Shown: positions 51,599 to 60,559 of the stretch, piece after piece | Numbering within the stretch: the first letter of the stretch is position 1 | Layout: the number at the start of each line of letters is the position of its first letter | Assembly: GCA_963790575.1 (NCBI GenBank) | Contig: CAWBPD010000021.1 | Span: 124,001-188,000, forward strand | Origin: CAVTSA01 sp963790575 | Lineage (GTDB): Bacteria; Chloroflexota; Dormibacteria; Dormibacterales; Dormibacteraceae | Length of the DNA: 64,000 bases | Reading direction: 5' to 3' | Translations under genes and position numbers: made by a program | Notes under the pieces: model-generated | What the model was told of the DNA's origin: nothing | The model's input: the letters and a program-made list of their open reading frames with translations, nothing else | Databases searched by the model: none

Positions 51599-52605
51599 CC
51601 GAGCATCTGCTCGAGGTGCGCGATCTGCACACCGAGTTCCCGTCCGACGAAGGCGTGGTGCGGGCCGTCGATGGGGTCTCCTTCCATCTCGACCGCGGGG
51701 AGGTGCTGGGGATCGTCGGCGAGAGTGGCTCCGGCAAGTCGGTGACGGTCATGAGTGTGATGCGCCTGATCCGGCCACCCGGACGCATCTCCGGCGGCCA
51801 GGTCTGGTTCTCCGGCCGGGACCTGACCACGCTTTCCCAGCGCGAGATGGAGGGGATCCGCGGCGAGCAGATCGCGATGATCTTCCAGGACCCGATGACC
51901 TCGATGAACCCCGTCTTCCGGACTGGTTGGCAGGTGGGCGAACCGCTGCGCCTGCACAAGAAGCTGAGGCGTCGCCGTGCCCTGGAACAGGCGATCGGCA
52001 TGCTGGGCCGGGTCGGCATCCCGGAGGCCCGCAAGCGGGCCTCCATGTACCCTCACGAGTTCAGCGGGGGCATGCGGCAGCGGGCGATGATCGCGATGGG
52101 GCTGACCACCGCACCGGCGGTGCTGATCGCCGACGAGCCCACCACGGCGCTGGACGTGACCATCCAGGCGCAGATCCTGGAATTGCTCCGCGAGATCAAC
52201 CAGCAGTTCGGAACCGCGACCATCTTCATCACCCACAACCTGGGGGTGGTGGCGGGGATGTGCGATCGGGTGATGGTGATGTACGGCGGCCACGTGGTCG
52301 AGGAGGGTCCGACCGACGAGGTCTTCGCCCACCCTCGCCATCCCTACACGTGGTCGCTGCTGCGCACCATTCCGCGCCTCGACGCCGATGAGCGCGAGCC
52401 GCTGCACCCAATCGAGGGTATGCCCCCCGACCTCGCCCACCTGCCGCGCGGGTGCCCGTTTCATCCCCGCTGCGCGTTCCGGCGCCAGCGGTGCCTGGAC
52501 GAACGACCGGAGCTGGAGCCGGTGGGGCCGGCCCAACGCGCCGCCTGCTGGGTGGCGCAGGACGGCGTCGAGTTGAGCTCGGCGGCGGAGGGAGTCGGCG
52601 CATGA
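51595..52605 (+). CDS. Oligopeptide/dipeptide ABC transporter ATPase (OppD/DppD-like)
   Basis: 336 aa. Walker A GIVGESGSGKSVTVMSVM (near residue 45), Q-loop IFQDPMTSMNPVF, signature FSGGMRQRAMIA, Walker B VLIADEPTTALDVTIQAQIL and H-loop FITHNLGV are complete. The C-terminal oligopeptide extension has the Cys-rich pattern RGCPFHPRCAFRRQRC, which may bind an iron-sulfur cluster in this family. It works with the partner ATPase encoded next. The operon order is D-F-B-C-A. Confidence 0.93.
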   Translation: MTEHLLEVRDLHTEFPSDEGVVRAVDGVSFHLDRGEVLGIVGESGSGKSVTVMSVMRLIRPPGRISGGQVWFSGRDLTTLSQREMEGIRGEQIAMIFQDPMTSMNPVFRTGWQVGEPLRLHKKLRRRRALEQAIGMLGRVGIPEARKRASMYPHEFSGGMRQRAMIAMGLTTAPAVLIADEPTTALDVTIQAQILELLREINQQFGTATIFITHNLGVVAGMCDRVMVMYGGHVVEEGPTDEVFAHPRHPYTWSLLRTIPRLDADEREPLHPIEGMPPDLAHLPRGCPFHPRCAFRRQRCLDERPELEPVGPAQRAACWVAQDGVELSSAAEGVGA

Positions 52606-53660
52606 CCTCCGAAGCGGTGGCTAGGACGACCACCGTGCCGGCCCCGGATCCGCCCATCCTCGAGCTGCAGGGAGTGAAGACGTGGTTCCCGGTGCGCGCG
52701 GGCGTGCTGCGCCGCACCGTGGCCCACGTGCACGCCGTGGACGGAGTCGACCTCTCGATCCAGCAAGGCGAGACGCTGGGGCTGGTCGGAGAGTCCGGCT
52801 GCGGGAAGACCACCCTGGGCCGGACCGTGCTGCGCCTGGTCGAGGCGACCGAGGGCCGGATCCTGTTCAAGGGACGGGACCTGCGCCGGCTCTCGACGGG
52901 CGACATGCGGCGCCAGCGGCGCGAGCTGGCGATGATCTTCCAGGATCCCTACGCCTCGCTCAATCCGCGCCAGACAGTGGGGGAGATCGTCGCCGAGCCC
53001 CTCGATATCCACGGCCTGGCCACGACCCGCACCATCCGCTCGCAGCGGATCGACGAGCTGCTGGAGACGGTGGGAATGCCGAGCAGCTACCGCAACCGGT
53101 ACCCGCACGAGTTCAGCGGCGGGCAGCGGCAGCGGATCGGCATCGCCCGCGCCCTGGCGGTCAACCCCGCGCTCATCGTCTGCGACGAGCCGGTCTCCGC
53201 CCTCGACGTGTCGATCCAGGCGCAGATCGTGAACCTGCTCGAACGGCTGCAGCGGGAGCTCCGGCTGACCTACCTCTTCATCGCGCACGACCTCTCGGTG
53301 GTGAAGCACATCTCGGACCGGATCGCCGTCATGTACCTGGGCAAGGTGGTGGAGGTGGCGCCCTCGGCGGAGCTGCACCGCGAACCGAAGCATCCCTACA
53401 CGGCGTCGCTGCTGTCGGCGATCCCCATCCCGGACCCGAGGGTGGAGCGACAGCGGAAGCGCATCATCCTGCAGGGAGACGTGCCCTCGCCCGTGAATCC
53501 ACCCTCTGGGTGCCGGTTCCGCACCCGCTGCTTCAACGCGCAGGCTCGGTGCGCCGAGTCGGTGCCGCCGCTCACCGAGTGGTCGCGCGGCAGCCACGTG
53601 GCCGCCTGCTTCTTCCCCGTGGAGTCGGGGGCCGCGGCCCGGGAGGCGACGACGTCGTGA
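52602..53660 (+). CDS. Oligopeptide/dipeptide ABC transporter ATPase (OppF/DppF-like)
   Basis: 352 aa from ATG 52602, overlapping the previous gene by 4 nt. Walker A LVGESGCGKTTLGRTVLRL, Q-loop IFQDPYASLNPRQT, signature FSGGQRQRIGIARAL, Walker B LIVCDEPVSALDVSIQAQI and H-loop FIAHDLSVV are all present. A C-terminal cysteine pattern (CRFRTRCFNAQARC) matches the OppF extension. It pairs with the OppD-like subunit. Confidence 0.93.
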   Translation: MTSEAVARTTTVPAPDPPILELQGVKTWFPVRAGVLRRTVAHVHAVDGVDLSIQQGETLGLVGESGCGKTTLGRTVLRLVEATEGRILFKGRDLRRLSTGDMRRQRRELAMIFQDPYASLNPRQTVGEIVAEPLDIHGLATTRTIRSQRIDELLETVGMPSSYRNRYPHEFSGGQRQRIGIARALAVNPALIVCDEPVSALDVSIQAQIVNLLERLQRELRLTYLFIAHDLSVVKHISDRIAVMYLGKVVEVAPSAELHREPKHPYTASLLSAIPIPDPRVERQRKRIILQGDVPSPVNPPSGCRFRTRCFNAQARCAESVPPLTEWSRGSHVAACFFPVESGAAAREATTS

Positions 53661-54691
53661 CCGCCTACTTGATCCGGAGGGTCCTGCTCGCGATCCCGGT
53701 CGTCTTCGGCGTGACGCTGATCACGTTCATGCTCATGCACTTCACGGCCGGCAACTACGTGCCGGGGCTCCAGCTGGATCCCAACATGACGGCCGCCGAC
53801 GTGGCGAAGATCCGGGCCGACCTGGGGCTCGACCGGCCGCTCCCGGTCCAGTACCTGGACTGGATCGGGATCGGGCAGCTGATGGGCTGGGTCGGGCTAG
53901 CCGGGCTCCTCGGGGGTCCCCAGAACGTCAGCCCCGGCCTGCTGCAGGGCAACTTCGGAAACTCGCTCATCAACGGCACGCCGGTGCTGGGCAATGTCCT
54001 CGAGCGCCTTCCGAACACGCTGGAGTTGACCCTCACCGCGATCCTCCTCGGCCTCATCATCTCGATCCCGGTCGGCGTGCTGAGCGCGCTCTTCCGGGGC
54101 AGCTGGTTCGACCAGGCGCTGACCACGGTGTCGGTCGCCGGCTTCGCCATCCCGCAGTTCTGGCTCGGGCTGGTGCTGATCCTGATCTTCTCGGTCGGGT
54201 TCCACCAGTGGCACCTACCCTTCCTTCCCTCGGCGGGTGCCACCAGCGCGATCAACGGGGGCGGCATCGGCGACCGCGTCCTGCACCTGGTCCTGCCCGC
54301 GATCGTGCTCGGCTTCTTCTACATCGCCACCTGGTCGCGCTTCATCCGCTCGACCATGATCGAAGCGCTGAACCAGGATTACGTGACGACGGCGCGCGCC
54401 AAGGGCATGCCGGAGCGGCGGGCGGTTTATGTCCACGCGCTCCGCAACGCCCTCTCCCCGCTGGTCACGCTGGTCGGTCTCGAGCTCCCGGGCCTCGTGA
54501 GCGGCGCCTTGGTGATAGAGGTGGTGTTCAGCTGGCCGGGGATCGGACTCCTGCTCTTCCAGCAAGCCCAGCAGTACGACTACACGACGGTGCTGGGGAT
54601 CGTCACCTTCGCGTCCTTGCTGGTGGTGGCCGGGAACCTGCTCGCCGACGTGGCGTACGCGGTCATCGATCCTCGGGTCCACTACGCATGA
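53657..54691 (+). CDS. Peptide ABC transporter permease (OppB/DppB-like)
   Basis: 344 aa from GTG 53657 (GTGA overlap with the ATPase gene). It opens with the typical YLIRRVLLAIPVVFGVTLIT helix, has an external loop with LGLDRPLPVQYLDWIG and five further helices. The EAA loop is DYVTTARAKGMPERRAVYVH. It forms the channel with the OppC-like permease. Confidence 0.93.
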   Translation: MTAYLIRRVLLAIPVVFGVTLITFMLMHFTAGNYVPGLQLDPNMTAADVAKIRADLGLDRPLPVQYLDWIGIGQLMGWVGLAGLLGGPQNVSPGLLQGNFGNSLINGTPVLGNVLERLPNTLELTLTAILLGLIISIPVGVLSALFRGSWFDQALTTVSVAGFAIPQFWLGLVLILIFSVGFHQWHLPFLPSAGATSAINGGGIGDRVLHLVLPAIVLGFFYIATWSRFIRSTMIEALNQDYVTTARAKGMPERRAVYVHALRNALSPLVTLVGLELPGLVSGALVIEVVFSWPGIGLLLFQQAQQYDYTTVLGIVTFASLLVVAGNLLADVAYAVIDPRVHYA

Positions 54692-54701
54692 GACACGCGT
54701 C

Positions 54702-55667
54702 ATGAGCCAGCCCACCGAGTTGAGAGAGCCGGGCATGGAGGGGCGGATCGGGTCCCCAGCCCGCGGCGCGCGCGTCATGGAGGACGAGCTCGTCACCAGG
54801 CGGCCCGCGCGGAGCTTCTTGCGGCAGTCGATGGGGGAGCTGATGGACAACCCGGCGGCCGTGGTCGCGGGTGTGATCCTGGGGGTGCTGATCCTGATCG
54901 CGATCTTCGCCCCGGCGATCCAGCTCATCACCCACACCACCCCCACCCAGCAGGACCTGCTCAATACGTACTCGCCGCCTTCGCGCCAGCACCTGCTGGG
55001 AACCGACGAGCTGGGTCGCGACACGCTCACCCGCCTCGTCTACGGCGCGCGAGTGTCCCTCGGGGTGGGGTTTCTCGCGGTCGCGGTGTCGCTGGCGATC
55101 GGCGGGGTGGTCGGCCTTTGCGCCGGCTTCTACGGGGGGCTGGTCGACGACGTCCTGATGCGAATCGTCGACGTGGTGCTGGCGATCCCGGCCATCTTCC
55201 TCTTCATCCTGATGGCGATCCTGTTTCGGCCCAACGCGATCTCGCTGGCACTGATCATCGCCTCGCTCAGCTGGGCCGCTCTGTCCCGGCTGGTGCGCGG
55301 CGAGGTGCTCTCGTTGCGCGGCCGGGACTACGTGCTCGCGGCTCGATCGATCGGTGCCCGCGACACCCGCATCCTGTTCCGCCACCTGCTGCCCAACGCC
55401 CTGCAGGTCGTGATCGTGGCCGCGAGCCTTGGCATCGGTCAGGTGGTGCTGGTCGAAGCGGCGCTTGACTTTCTCGGCCTGGGCATCCAGGCGCCGACAC
55501 CCAGCTGGGGGAACATGCTCTCCAACGCGGAGGTCTACTTCACCCACTCGGTGTGGCTGGTCGTGCTACCCGGGATCATGATCTTTCTCACCGTCATCTC
55601 CTCCAACGTGCTCGGGAACGCGCTTCGCGACGCCTTTGACCCCAGGCTTCGAGGCCGCCGCGCCTAG
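54702..55667 (+). CDS. Peptide ABC transporter permease (OppC/DppC-like)
   Basis: 321 aa. The N-terminal OppC_N helix (VVAGVILGVLILIAIFAPAI) is followed by the HLLGTDELGRDTLTRLVYGA signature. The permease domain has an EAA loop RDYVLAARSIGARDTRILFR and ends FDPRLRGRRA, as usual. It has 10 nt spacing from the OppB-like gene, unlike the overlaps before. Confidence 0.93.
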   Translation: MSQPTELREPGMEGRIGSPARGARVMEDELVTRRPARSFLRQSMGELMDNPAAVVAGVILGVLILIAIFAPAIQLITHTTPTQQDLLNTYSPPSRQHLLGTDELGRDTLTRLVYGARVSLGVGFLAVAVSLAIGGVVGLCAGFYGGLVDDVLMRIVDVVLAIPAIFLFILMAILFRPNAISLALIIASLSWAALSRLVRGEVLSLRGRDYVLAARSIGARDTRILFRHLLPNALQVVIVAASLGIGQVVLVEAALDFLGLGIQAPTPSWGNMLSNAEVYFTHSVWLVVLPGIMIFLTVISSNVLGNALRDAFDPRLRGRRA

Positions 55668-55787
55668 CTGATCCACCAAGAGGGGCCTGACGAAACAAGG
55701 GGGAGCCGTATTGAGAGTGGACGGAGCCGGGGAGGGTCCGAATACTGGGAGCTGAATTGAACGCTCACCGTTGGGAGGAGGAACCAG

Positions 55788-57488
55788 ATGCGTGAATCTG
55801 ACGATGTATTGAGTCCTGAGGAGCCGCGGGCCGGCATCTCGCGACGCGACTTTCTTCGCGGTACCGCCGCCGCGGCACTGGCGGCCGGAGGCGCGTCGGC
55901 CGCGCTGCTCGACCCAAGCCTCGCGTCTGCCGCCCCGCTGGCGCCAAAGAAAGGTGGTCACGTCATCGAGGGCTGGGGCACCGACATCAAGACGTTCAAC
56001 TCGATGCTTTCCCAGGACGTCTACAGCAACCTGATGATCAACCTGGTCAACGACGGGTTGCTCCTGGTCGACGGCAAGGGGAACCTGAAGCCTTCGCTGG
56101 CCACCGCGGTGCCCACCGGCGGCTCGGACGGGAACACCTACACCTTCAAGCTGCGCTCGGGCGTCAAGTGGAGCGACGGCACCCCGCTCACGTCCGACGA
56201 CGTGCTCTTCACCTACAACCTGATCTTCGCCCCCGAGTACTCGGCAGTCGCTTCGCCACGGCGGGCCGACTTCACGAAGCACGTAGATCACATCTCGGCG
56301 CCTGATCCGCAGACGTTCGTCATCCACACCAAGTCGACCTACGCGCCGCTCCTGTACGCCCACTCGGGCTACCCGATCATGCCCAAGCACGTCCTGGGCA
56401 GCATCGCACCGGCCGACGTCAACACCATGAGCTACAACTCGGCGCCCACGGTGACCTGTGGCATGTTCAAGTTCGTGTCCTGGCAGAAGGGGGCGCAGGT
56501 CACGCTCGCGCGCAACGAAAACTACTGGCGGGGAGCGCCCTACCTCGACAACTATGTCTTCAAGGTGCTGCCCAGCGCGGTTGCGATCGGGAACGCTCTC
56601 AAGACCGGTGAGGTCAACGTCGGCGCCCAGCTCGACGCATCGCAGATCTCCTCGCTGAAGACCGTGCAGGGGCTCACCGTCGACAATTTCGTGACCCCTG
56701 GTTTCGAATACCTCGCCCTCAACCTCAACCCCGCCAAGCCGGCGGGCAAGATCCTCCAGGACGTGAACGTCCGGCGGGCGCTGTACTACGGCATCAACCG
56801 CCCCGCCATGATCAAGTCGGTCCTCTTCGGCCAGGGGACGAACGCCACCGGCGTCGAGCCGCCAACCTCCTGGGCCTATGACCCGGGCGCCAAGCCTCAG
56901 TACAAGTACGACGCGGCCAAGGCCAACAAGATGCTCGACGAGGCGGGCTGGGTCAAGGGCTCCGACGGCATCCGCGCCAAGGACGGGGTCCGGCTGGCTT
57001 TCAAGTTGGAGGCATCGGCCGGCAACCTCACGCTCTCCAACATCATGCAGGTGGTGCAGCAGAACTGGAAGGAGATCGGGGTCGATGCGACGCCGACGGC
57101 GGTCCAGTTCACCCAGCTGGTGACGGAGCTCACCGACAGCCGCGATTTCGACATCATCCTGATCGGCTTCAGCCTGGGGGTGGATCCCGATCAGTCGCAG
57201 CTGTTCTCCGGGTCCGGCACCGCGGTGGGCGGGTTCAACGGCATGGACTTCAACGACCCGACGGTCAACAAGCTGCTCGACGATGCCACCGCGACCCTCA
57301 ACAAGCAGAAGCGGATCCAACTCTACAAGCAGTACCAAGACCGGATGAATGAGGAGCTCCCGATCCTGCTCCTCTACTTCACAAAGGGCGCCTACGGCGT
57401 GCTCAACACCGTCCACGGGATGCAGCTGAACACGTTCCAGCAGTACGTGCGACCCTGGATGAACAAGGTCTGGGTAACGACCAGCTAG
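55788..57488 (+). CDS. Peptide ABC transporter substrate-binding protein (family 5), Tat-exported
   Basis: 566 aa with GGGAGGAGG upstream. The N-terminus is a Tat signal: SRRDFLRGTAAAALAAGGAS with RR at 19-20 and a hydrophobic stretch. The SBP family 5 body shows VKWSDGTPLTSDDVLFTYNL, PIMPKHVLGSI and VRRALYYGINRPAMIKSVLF. It captures oligopeptides outside the cell for the permease pair. The Tat route implies folding before export. A 120-nt gap after the permease suggests separately tuned expression. Confidence 0.93.
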   Translation: MRESDDVLSPEEPRAGISRRDFLRGTAAAALAAGGASAALLDPSLASAAPLAPKKGGHVIEGWGTDIKTFNSMLSQDVYSNLMINLVNDGLLLVDGKGNLKPSLATAVPTGGSDGNTYTFKLRSGVKWSDGTPLTSDDVLFTYNLIFAPEYSAVASPRRADFTKHVDHISAPDPQTFVIHTKSTYAPLLYAHSGYPIMPKHVLGSIAPADVNTMSYNSAPTVTCGMFKFVSWQKGAQVTLARNENYWRGAPYLDNYVFKVLPSAVAIGNALKTGEVNVGAQLDASQISSLKTVQGLTVDNFVTPGFEYLALNLNPAKPAGKILQDVNVRRALYYGINRPAMIKSVLFGQGTNATGVEPPTSWAYDPGAKPQYKYDAAKANKMLDEAGWVKGSDGIRAKDGVRLAFKLEASAGNLTLSNIMQVVQQNWKEIGVDATPTAVQFTQLVTELTDSRDFDIILIGFSLGVDPDQSQLFSGSGTAVGGFNGMDFNDPTVNKLLDDATATLNKQKRIQLYKQYQDRMNEELPILLLYFTKGAYGVLNTVHGMQLNTFQQYVRPWMNKVWVTTS

Positions 57489-57576
57489 ACACCGACCCCA
57501 GACGAACGAAGCAACGGCCGGCGCGGCGGCACCCGGTGCATGCCGCCGCGCACCACACGAGGGAGAGGAGGTTCTG

Positions 57577-59520
57577 ATGGCTGTCGGGGTGGAGAGGACG
57601 TCGCTGACGCCGGAGTTGCTCACGTACGGGATTACCACCGCGGTCGATCCCCAGGTCTCGCCGGACGGCACCCGCCTGGTCTACGGGCTCGGCCGTGGCG
57701 ACCCCGAGCAGCCTGGCGAGCGGCCCAAGAGCAACCTCTGGACGTCCGCGATCGACGGCTCCGGAGCGGCGCCGCTCACCGAACCAGGGCAACGTGACGG
57801 CACTCCCCGCTGGTCGCCGGACGGCGCCACCATCGCCTTCACGACCAACCGCCTCGGAAAGCCGGCACTGGTCACCATCTCACCGCAGGGCGGCCGGCTG
57901 ACCACCCTCGCGCAGCACGACCTCTCCATCAACTGGCTGGCCTGGTCACCGGACGGCTCCTCCATCGCCTACTCGGTGGGGGTGGATCCGGAAGATCCGA
58001 CCGCGGGGCCCGACCCGCTGGTCCGCGTCACCAGCCGGCTCGATTACAAAGAGGACGTGCGCGGCTACCTCGGCGACCGGCGCACGCAGATCTTCGTGGT
58101 CCCGGCCCAGGGTGGAGAGACCCGCCGCCTCAGCACAGGCGCCGAGGACCACTGGTTCCCGGCCTGGTCGCCGGACGGGAAGACGCTGGCCTATCGCGTC
58201 TCGAGCCGGGTCGGGATGCACTCCTGGCTTCGCCTCCAGTCCGTCGACACGGGCGAGGCGCGGGACGTCCATTTCGCCGACATCGAGACCGTCTCGCTGT
58301 ACGCCTTCTCCCCCTCCGGCGACCGGATCCTCTGTGCCGCCGATCCCGGTCGCACGTCCCAGCCCGACTTCTTCCTGGTCGAGACCGCGACCGGCGCGGT
58401 GAGGCGGCTGACCGAGGATCTGCCGGTGGTGCCCCACGCCGGCTACCCCAACTCGATTCCCCCTTCGCCTCCGGTCTGGCTCGACGACCGCCTGGTCCTG
58501 TTCCATGGTTCGCACCAGGGCTCGAGCAATCTCTACACGTTCGACGTCGAGAGCCGCCAACTCGAGGCGCTGACGGCGTGGGAATCCGCCAACGTGGGGC
58601 TCAGCGTCAGCGCCGGCGCCACCAAGGTGGCCCAGTCCCACTCCAGTCTCTCGGCGGTGGGCGAAATCTCGGTCTGGGACCGGCGGTCCGGCGAGACCAC
58701 CATCGTCACCCACCTCAACGATGAGCTGCTCGCATCGCGCCCACCCGCGACGTGGGAGCGGATCCAGTTCGAGCGCGCCGGCTTCACCATCGACTCCTGG
58801 CTTTTCTTCCCGCCCGACTTCGATCCCGCCCGGCGATACCCCTTGATCCTCGAGGTCCACGGCGGTCCGCACGGGCACCATGGGTTCGGCTTTCAAACCA
58901 AGGTCGAGGCGCTGGCCACGCACGGCTACCTGGTGCTCGCGGTCAACCCGCGGGGGTCCGGCACTTACGGTCGCGCCTTCGCGGCCGCGGTTCTGCAGGA
59001 CTGGGGAGGCGAGGACTACCTCGACCTGCAGGCGGCCGTCGACCTGGTCTCGGCCCGCGATTACGTCGACGAGGAACGGATCGGCCTCTGCGGCTACAGC
59101 TACGGCGGCTTCATGACGTCGTACACGATCGGGCGCACGCACCGGTACAAGGCGGCCGTCTGCGGTGCTCCCTGCTTCAACCTGGTCTCGATGTACGGAA
59201 CCAGCGACATCTCACCCTTCTGGGGCCCGATCCAGTGGGGATCCAAGCCGTGGGAGAACCCGGACTGGTACCAAGAGCATTCGCCGTCGACACGGGCGCA
59301 TACGGCGGTTACGCCGACGCTCATCGTGCACGGCGAGGCCGACAACCGCTGCCCCATCGGTCAGGGGGAGGAGATGTTCACTGCGCTCTCCCAGGCCGGG
59401 GTCGACGTCGAGTTCGTCCGCTATCCCGGCGCCTCGCACCTGTTCGCGCGGTTGGGGCCGATGCGGCAGCGCGAGGACTTCCTGCAGCGGCACCTGGACT
59501 GGTTCGACTCGCACCTCTGA
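57577..59520 (+). CDS. S9-family (prolyl oligopeptidase-like) peptidase
   Basis: 647 aa with GGGAGAGGAGG upstream. The N-terminal beta-propeller has TolB/WD40-like SPDG repeats (VSPDGTRLVY, WSPDGATIAF, WSPDGSSIAY, WSPDGKTLAY). The alpha/beta hydrolase domain has nucleophile Ser in CGYSYGGFMTSY (near residue 508), the oxyanion region LEVHGGPHGHHG, the Asp region VHGEADNRCPIGQGEE and His in PGASHLFARLG. No signal peptide is seen, so it is cytoplasmic and would cut imported peptides. It is 88 nt after the binding-protein gene and belongs functionally with the transporter. Confidence 0.92.
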   Translation: MAVGVERTSLTPELLTYGITTAVDPQVSPDGTRLVYGLGRGDPEQPGERPKSNLWTSAIDGSGAAPLTEPGQRDGTPRWSPDGATIAFTTNRLGKPALVTISPQGGRLTTLAQHDLSINWLAWSPDGSSIAYSVGVDPEDPTAGPDPLVRVTSRLDYKEDVRGYLGDRRTQIFVVPAQGGETRRLSTGAEDHWFPAWSPDGKTLAYRVSSRVGMHSWLRLQSVDTGEARDVHFADIETVSLYAFSPSGDRILCAADPGRTSQPDFFLVETATGAVRRLTEDLPVVPHAGYPNSIPPSPPVWLDDRLVLFHGSHQGSSNLYTFDVESRQLEALTAWESANVGLSVSAGATKVAQSHSSLSAVGEISVWDRRSGETTIVTHLNDELLASRPPATWERIQFERAGFTIDSWLFFPPDFDPARRYPLILEVHGGPHGHHGFGFQTKVEALATHGYLVLAVNPRGSGTYGRAFAAAVLQDWGGEDYLDLQAAVDLVSARDYVDEERIGLCGYSYGGFMTSYTIGRTHRYKAAVCGAPCFNLVSMYGTSDISPFWGPIQWGSKPWENPDWYQEHSPSTRAHTAVTPTLIVHGEADNRCPIGQGEEMFTALSQAGVDVEFVRYPGASHLFARLGPMRQREDFLQRHLDWFDSHL

Positions 59521-59542
59521 GACGAGGCCGATACTGGCCGGC

Positions 59543-60559
59543 GTGAGAGTCGCCACCGGCCTCGACCTGGCCCTGGAGGAACTGCCCTGGGGGACTGCGC
59601 CGGTGGGGCTGGTGACGCACGACCCGGCCCGCACCGGCGACGGCCGTCCCGGGCGCCTGGCCCTGCTCCAGCGGGGGGCGCGCGTGCGTCGTCTGTTCTC
59701 ACCCGAGCACGGCCTCGACGCCACCGCGCGCGAAGGCGCCGCGGTGGGGGATCTGACCGACGCGCTCACCGGTCTCCCCGTGGTCAGCCTCTACGGGGAG
59801 CGGCGGGCGCCCCGCCCCGACGACCTGGCCGGGCTGGAGGGGCTGGTGGTCGACCTCCAGGACGTGGGCGCACGCTGCTACACGTATCAGTCCACGATGA
59901 TGCTGGCCCTGCGCGCGGCGGCGGAGGTGGGGCTGCCCGCGTGGGTGCTGGACCGGCCCAATCCCGTCACCGGTCTGCACGCCGAAGGCATTGTGCGCCG
60001 GCCCCCCGAGGAGTCGTTTGTGGGGCTGCTGCCGGTTCCCATGCGCCATGGCCTCACCCTCGGAGAGGTCGCCACCTGGGCCTGTCCCGAAGGCCTGGAG
60101 CTGCACGTGGTCCGGGCTCGCGGGTGGTCGCGCGAGCTTTGGTGGGACCAGACCGGGCTGCCCTGGACGCCGCCCTCCCCGGCGATCCCTGACCCGGACA
60201 CGGCCCTCGCCTACCTGGGGACCGTGCTGCTGGAGGGCACGACCTGGGCCACCGGCAGGGGGACCGGGGCTCCGTTCCGGGTGGTGGCCGGTCCCGATCA
60301 CCCGATCACGGTCAGCTGGAGCGACCGCGAGGCCTTCCGGCCGGTGGCGGAGGGGATCCGCCTCCTGGAACGGCTGTGCCGGGAACGAGGCCGTCACTCC
60401 TGGTCGAACGGAGGGCGCACCCTCGATTTGCTGTTCGGGAGCCCGGAGCTCCGTCTTCTGCTCGAGCGTGGCGAGTCGGTGGAGCCTCTGGTCGAGCGCG
60501 GGTTGGAGGAGGGCCGCGCCTTCGCGGCCGCCACCGAAGAGTGCCGCCTGTACCCATGA
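59543..60559 (+). CDS. namZ: DUF1343 exo-beta-N-acetylmuramidase (NamZ-like)
   Basis: 338 aa from GTG 59543. DUF1343 segments are RLFSPEHGLDATAREGAAVG, GLVVDLQDVGARCYTYQSTM, VLDRPNPVTGLHAEG and PMRHGLTLGEVATW. NamZ (GH171) removes MurNAc from the non-reducing end of glycan chains. No secretion signal is visible, which suggests action on imported muropeptide fragments. The stop overlaps the NagZ-like start (ATGA), which strongly implies joint action of the two exo-enzymes. The substrate is inferred from the family. Confidence 0.87.
   Translation: MRVATGLDLALEELPWGTAPVGLVTHDPARTGDGRPGRLALLQRGARVRRLFSPEHGLDATAREGAAVGDLTDALTGLPVVSLYGERRAPRPDDLAGLEGLVVDLQDVGARCYTYQSTMMLALRAAAEVGLPAWVLDRPNPVTGLHAEGIVRRPPEESFVGLLPVPMRHGLTLGEVATWACPEGLELHVVRARGWSRELWWDQTGLPWTPPSPAIPDPDTALAYLGTVLLEGTTWATGRGTGAPFRVVAGPDHPITVSWSDREAFRPVAEGIRLLERLCRERGRHSWSNGGRTLDLLFGSPELRLLLERGESVEPLVERGLEEGRAFAAATEECRLYP

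Noticed and set aside
55566..57671. 701-codon minus-strand frame opposite the binding-protein gene
   Set aside because: Antisense of a clear ABC binding protein; no domain pattern.
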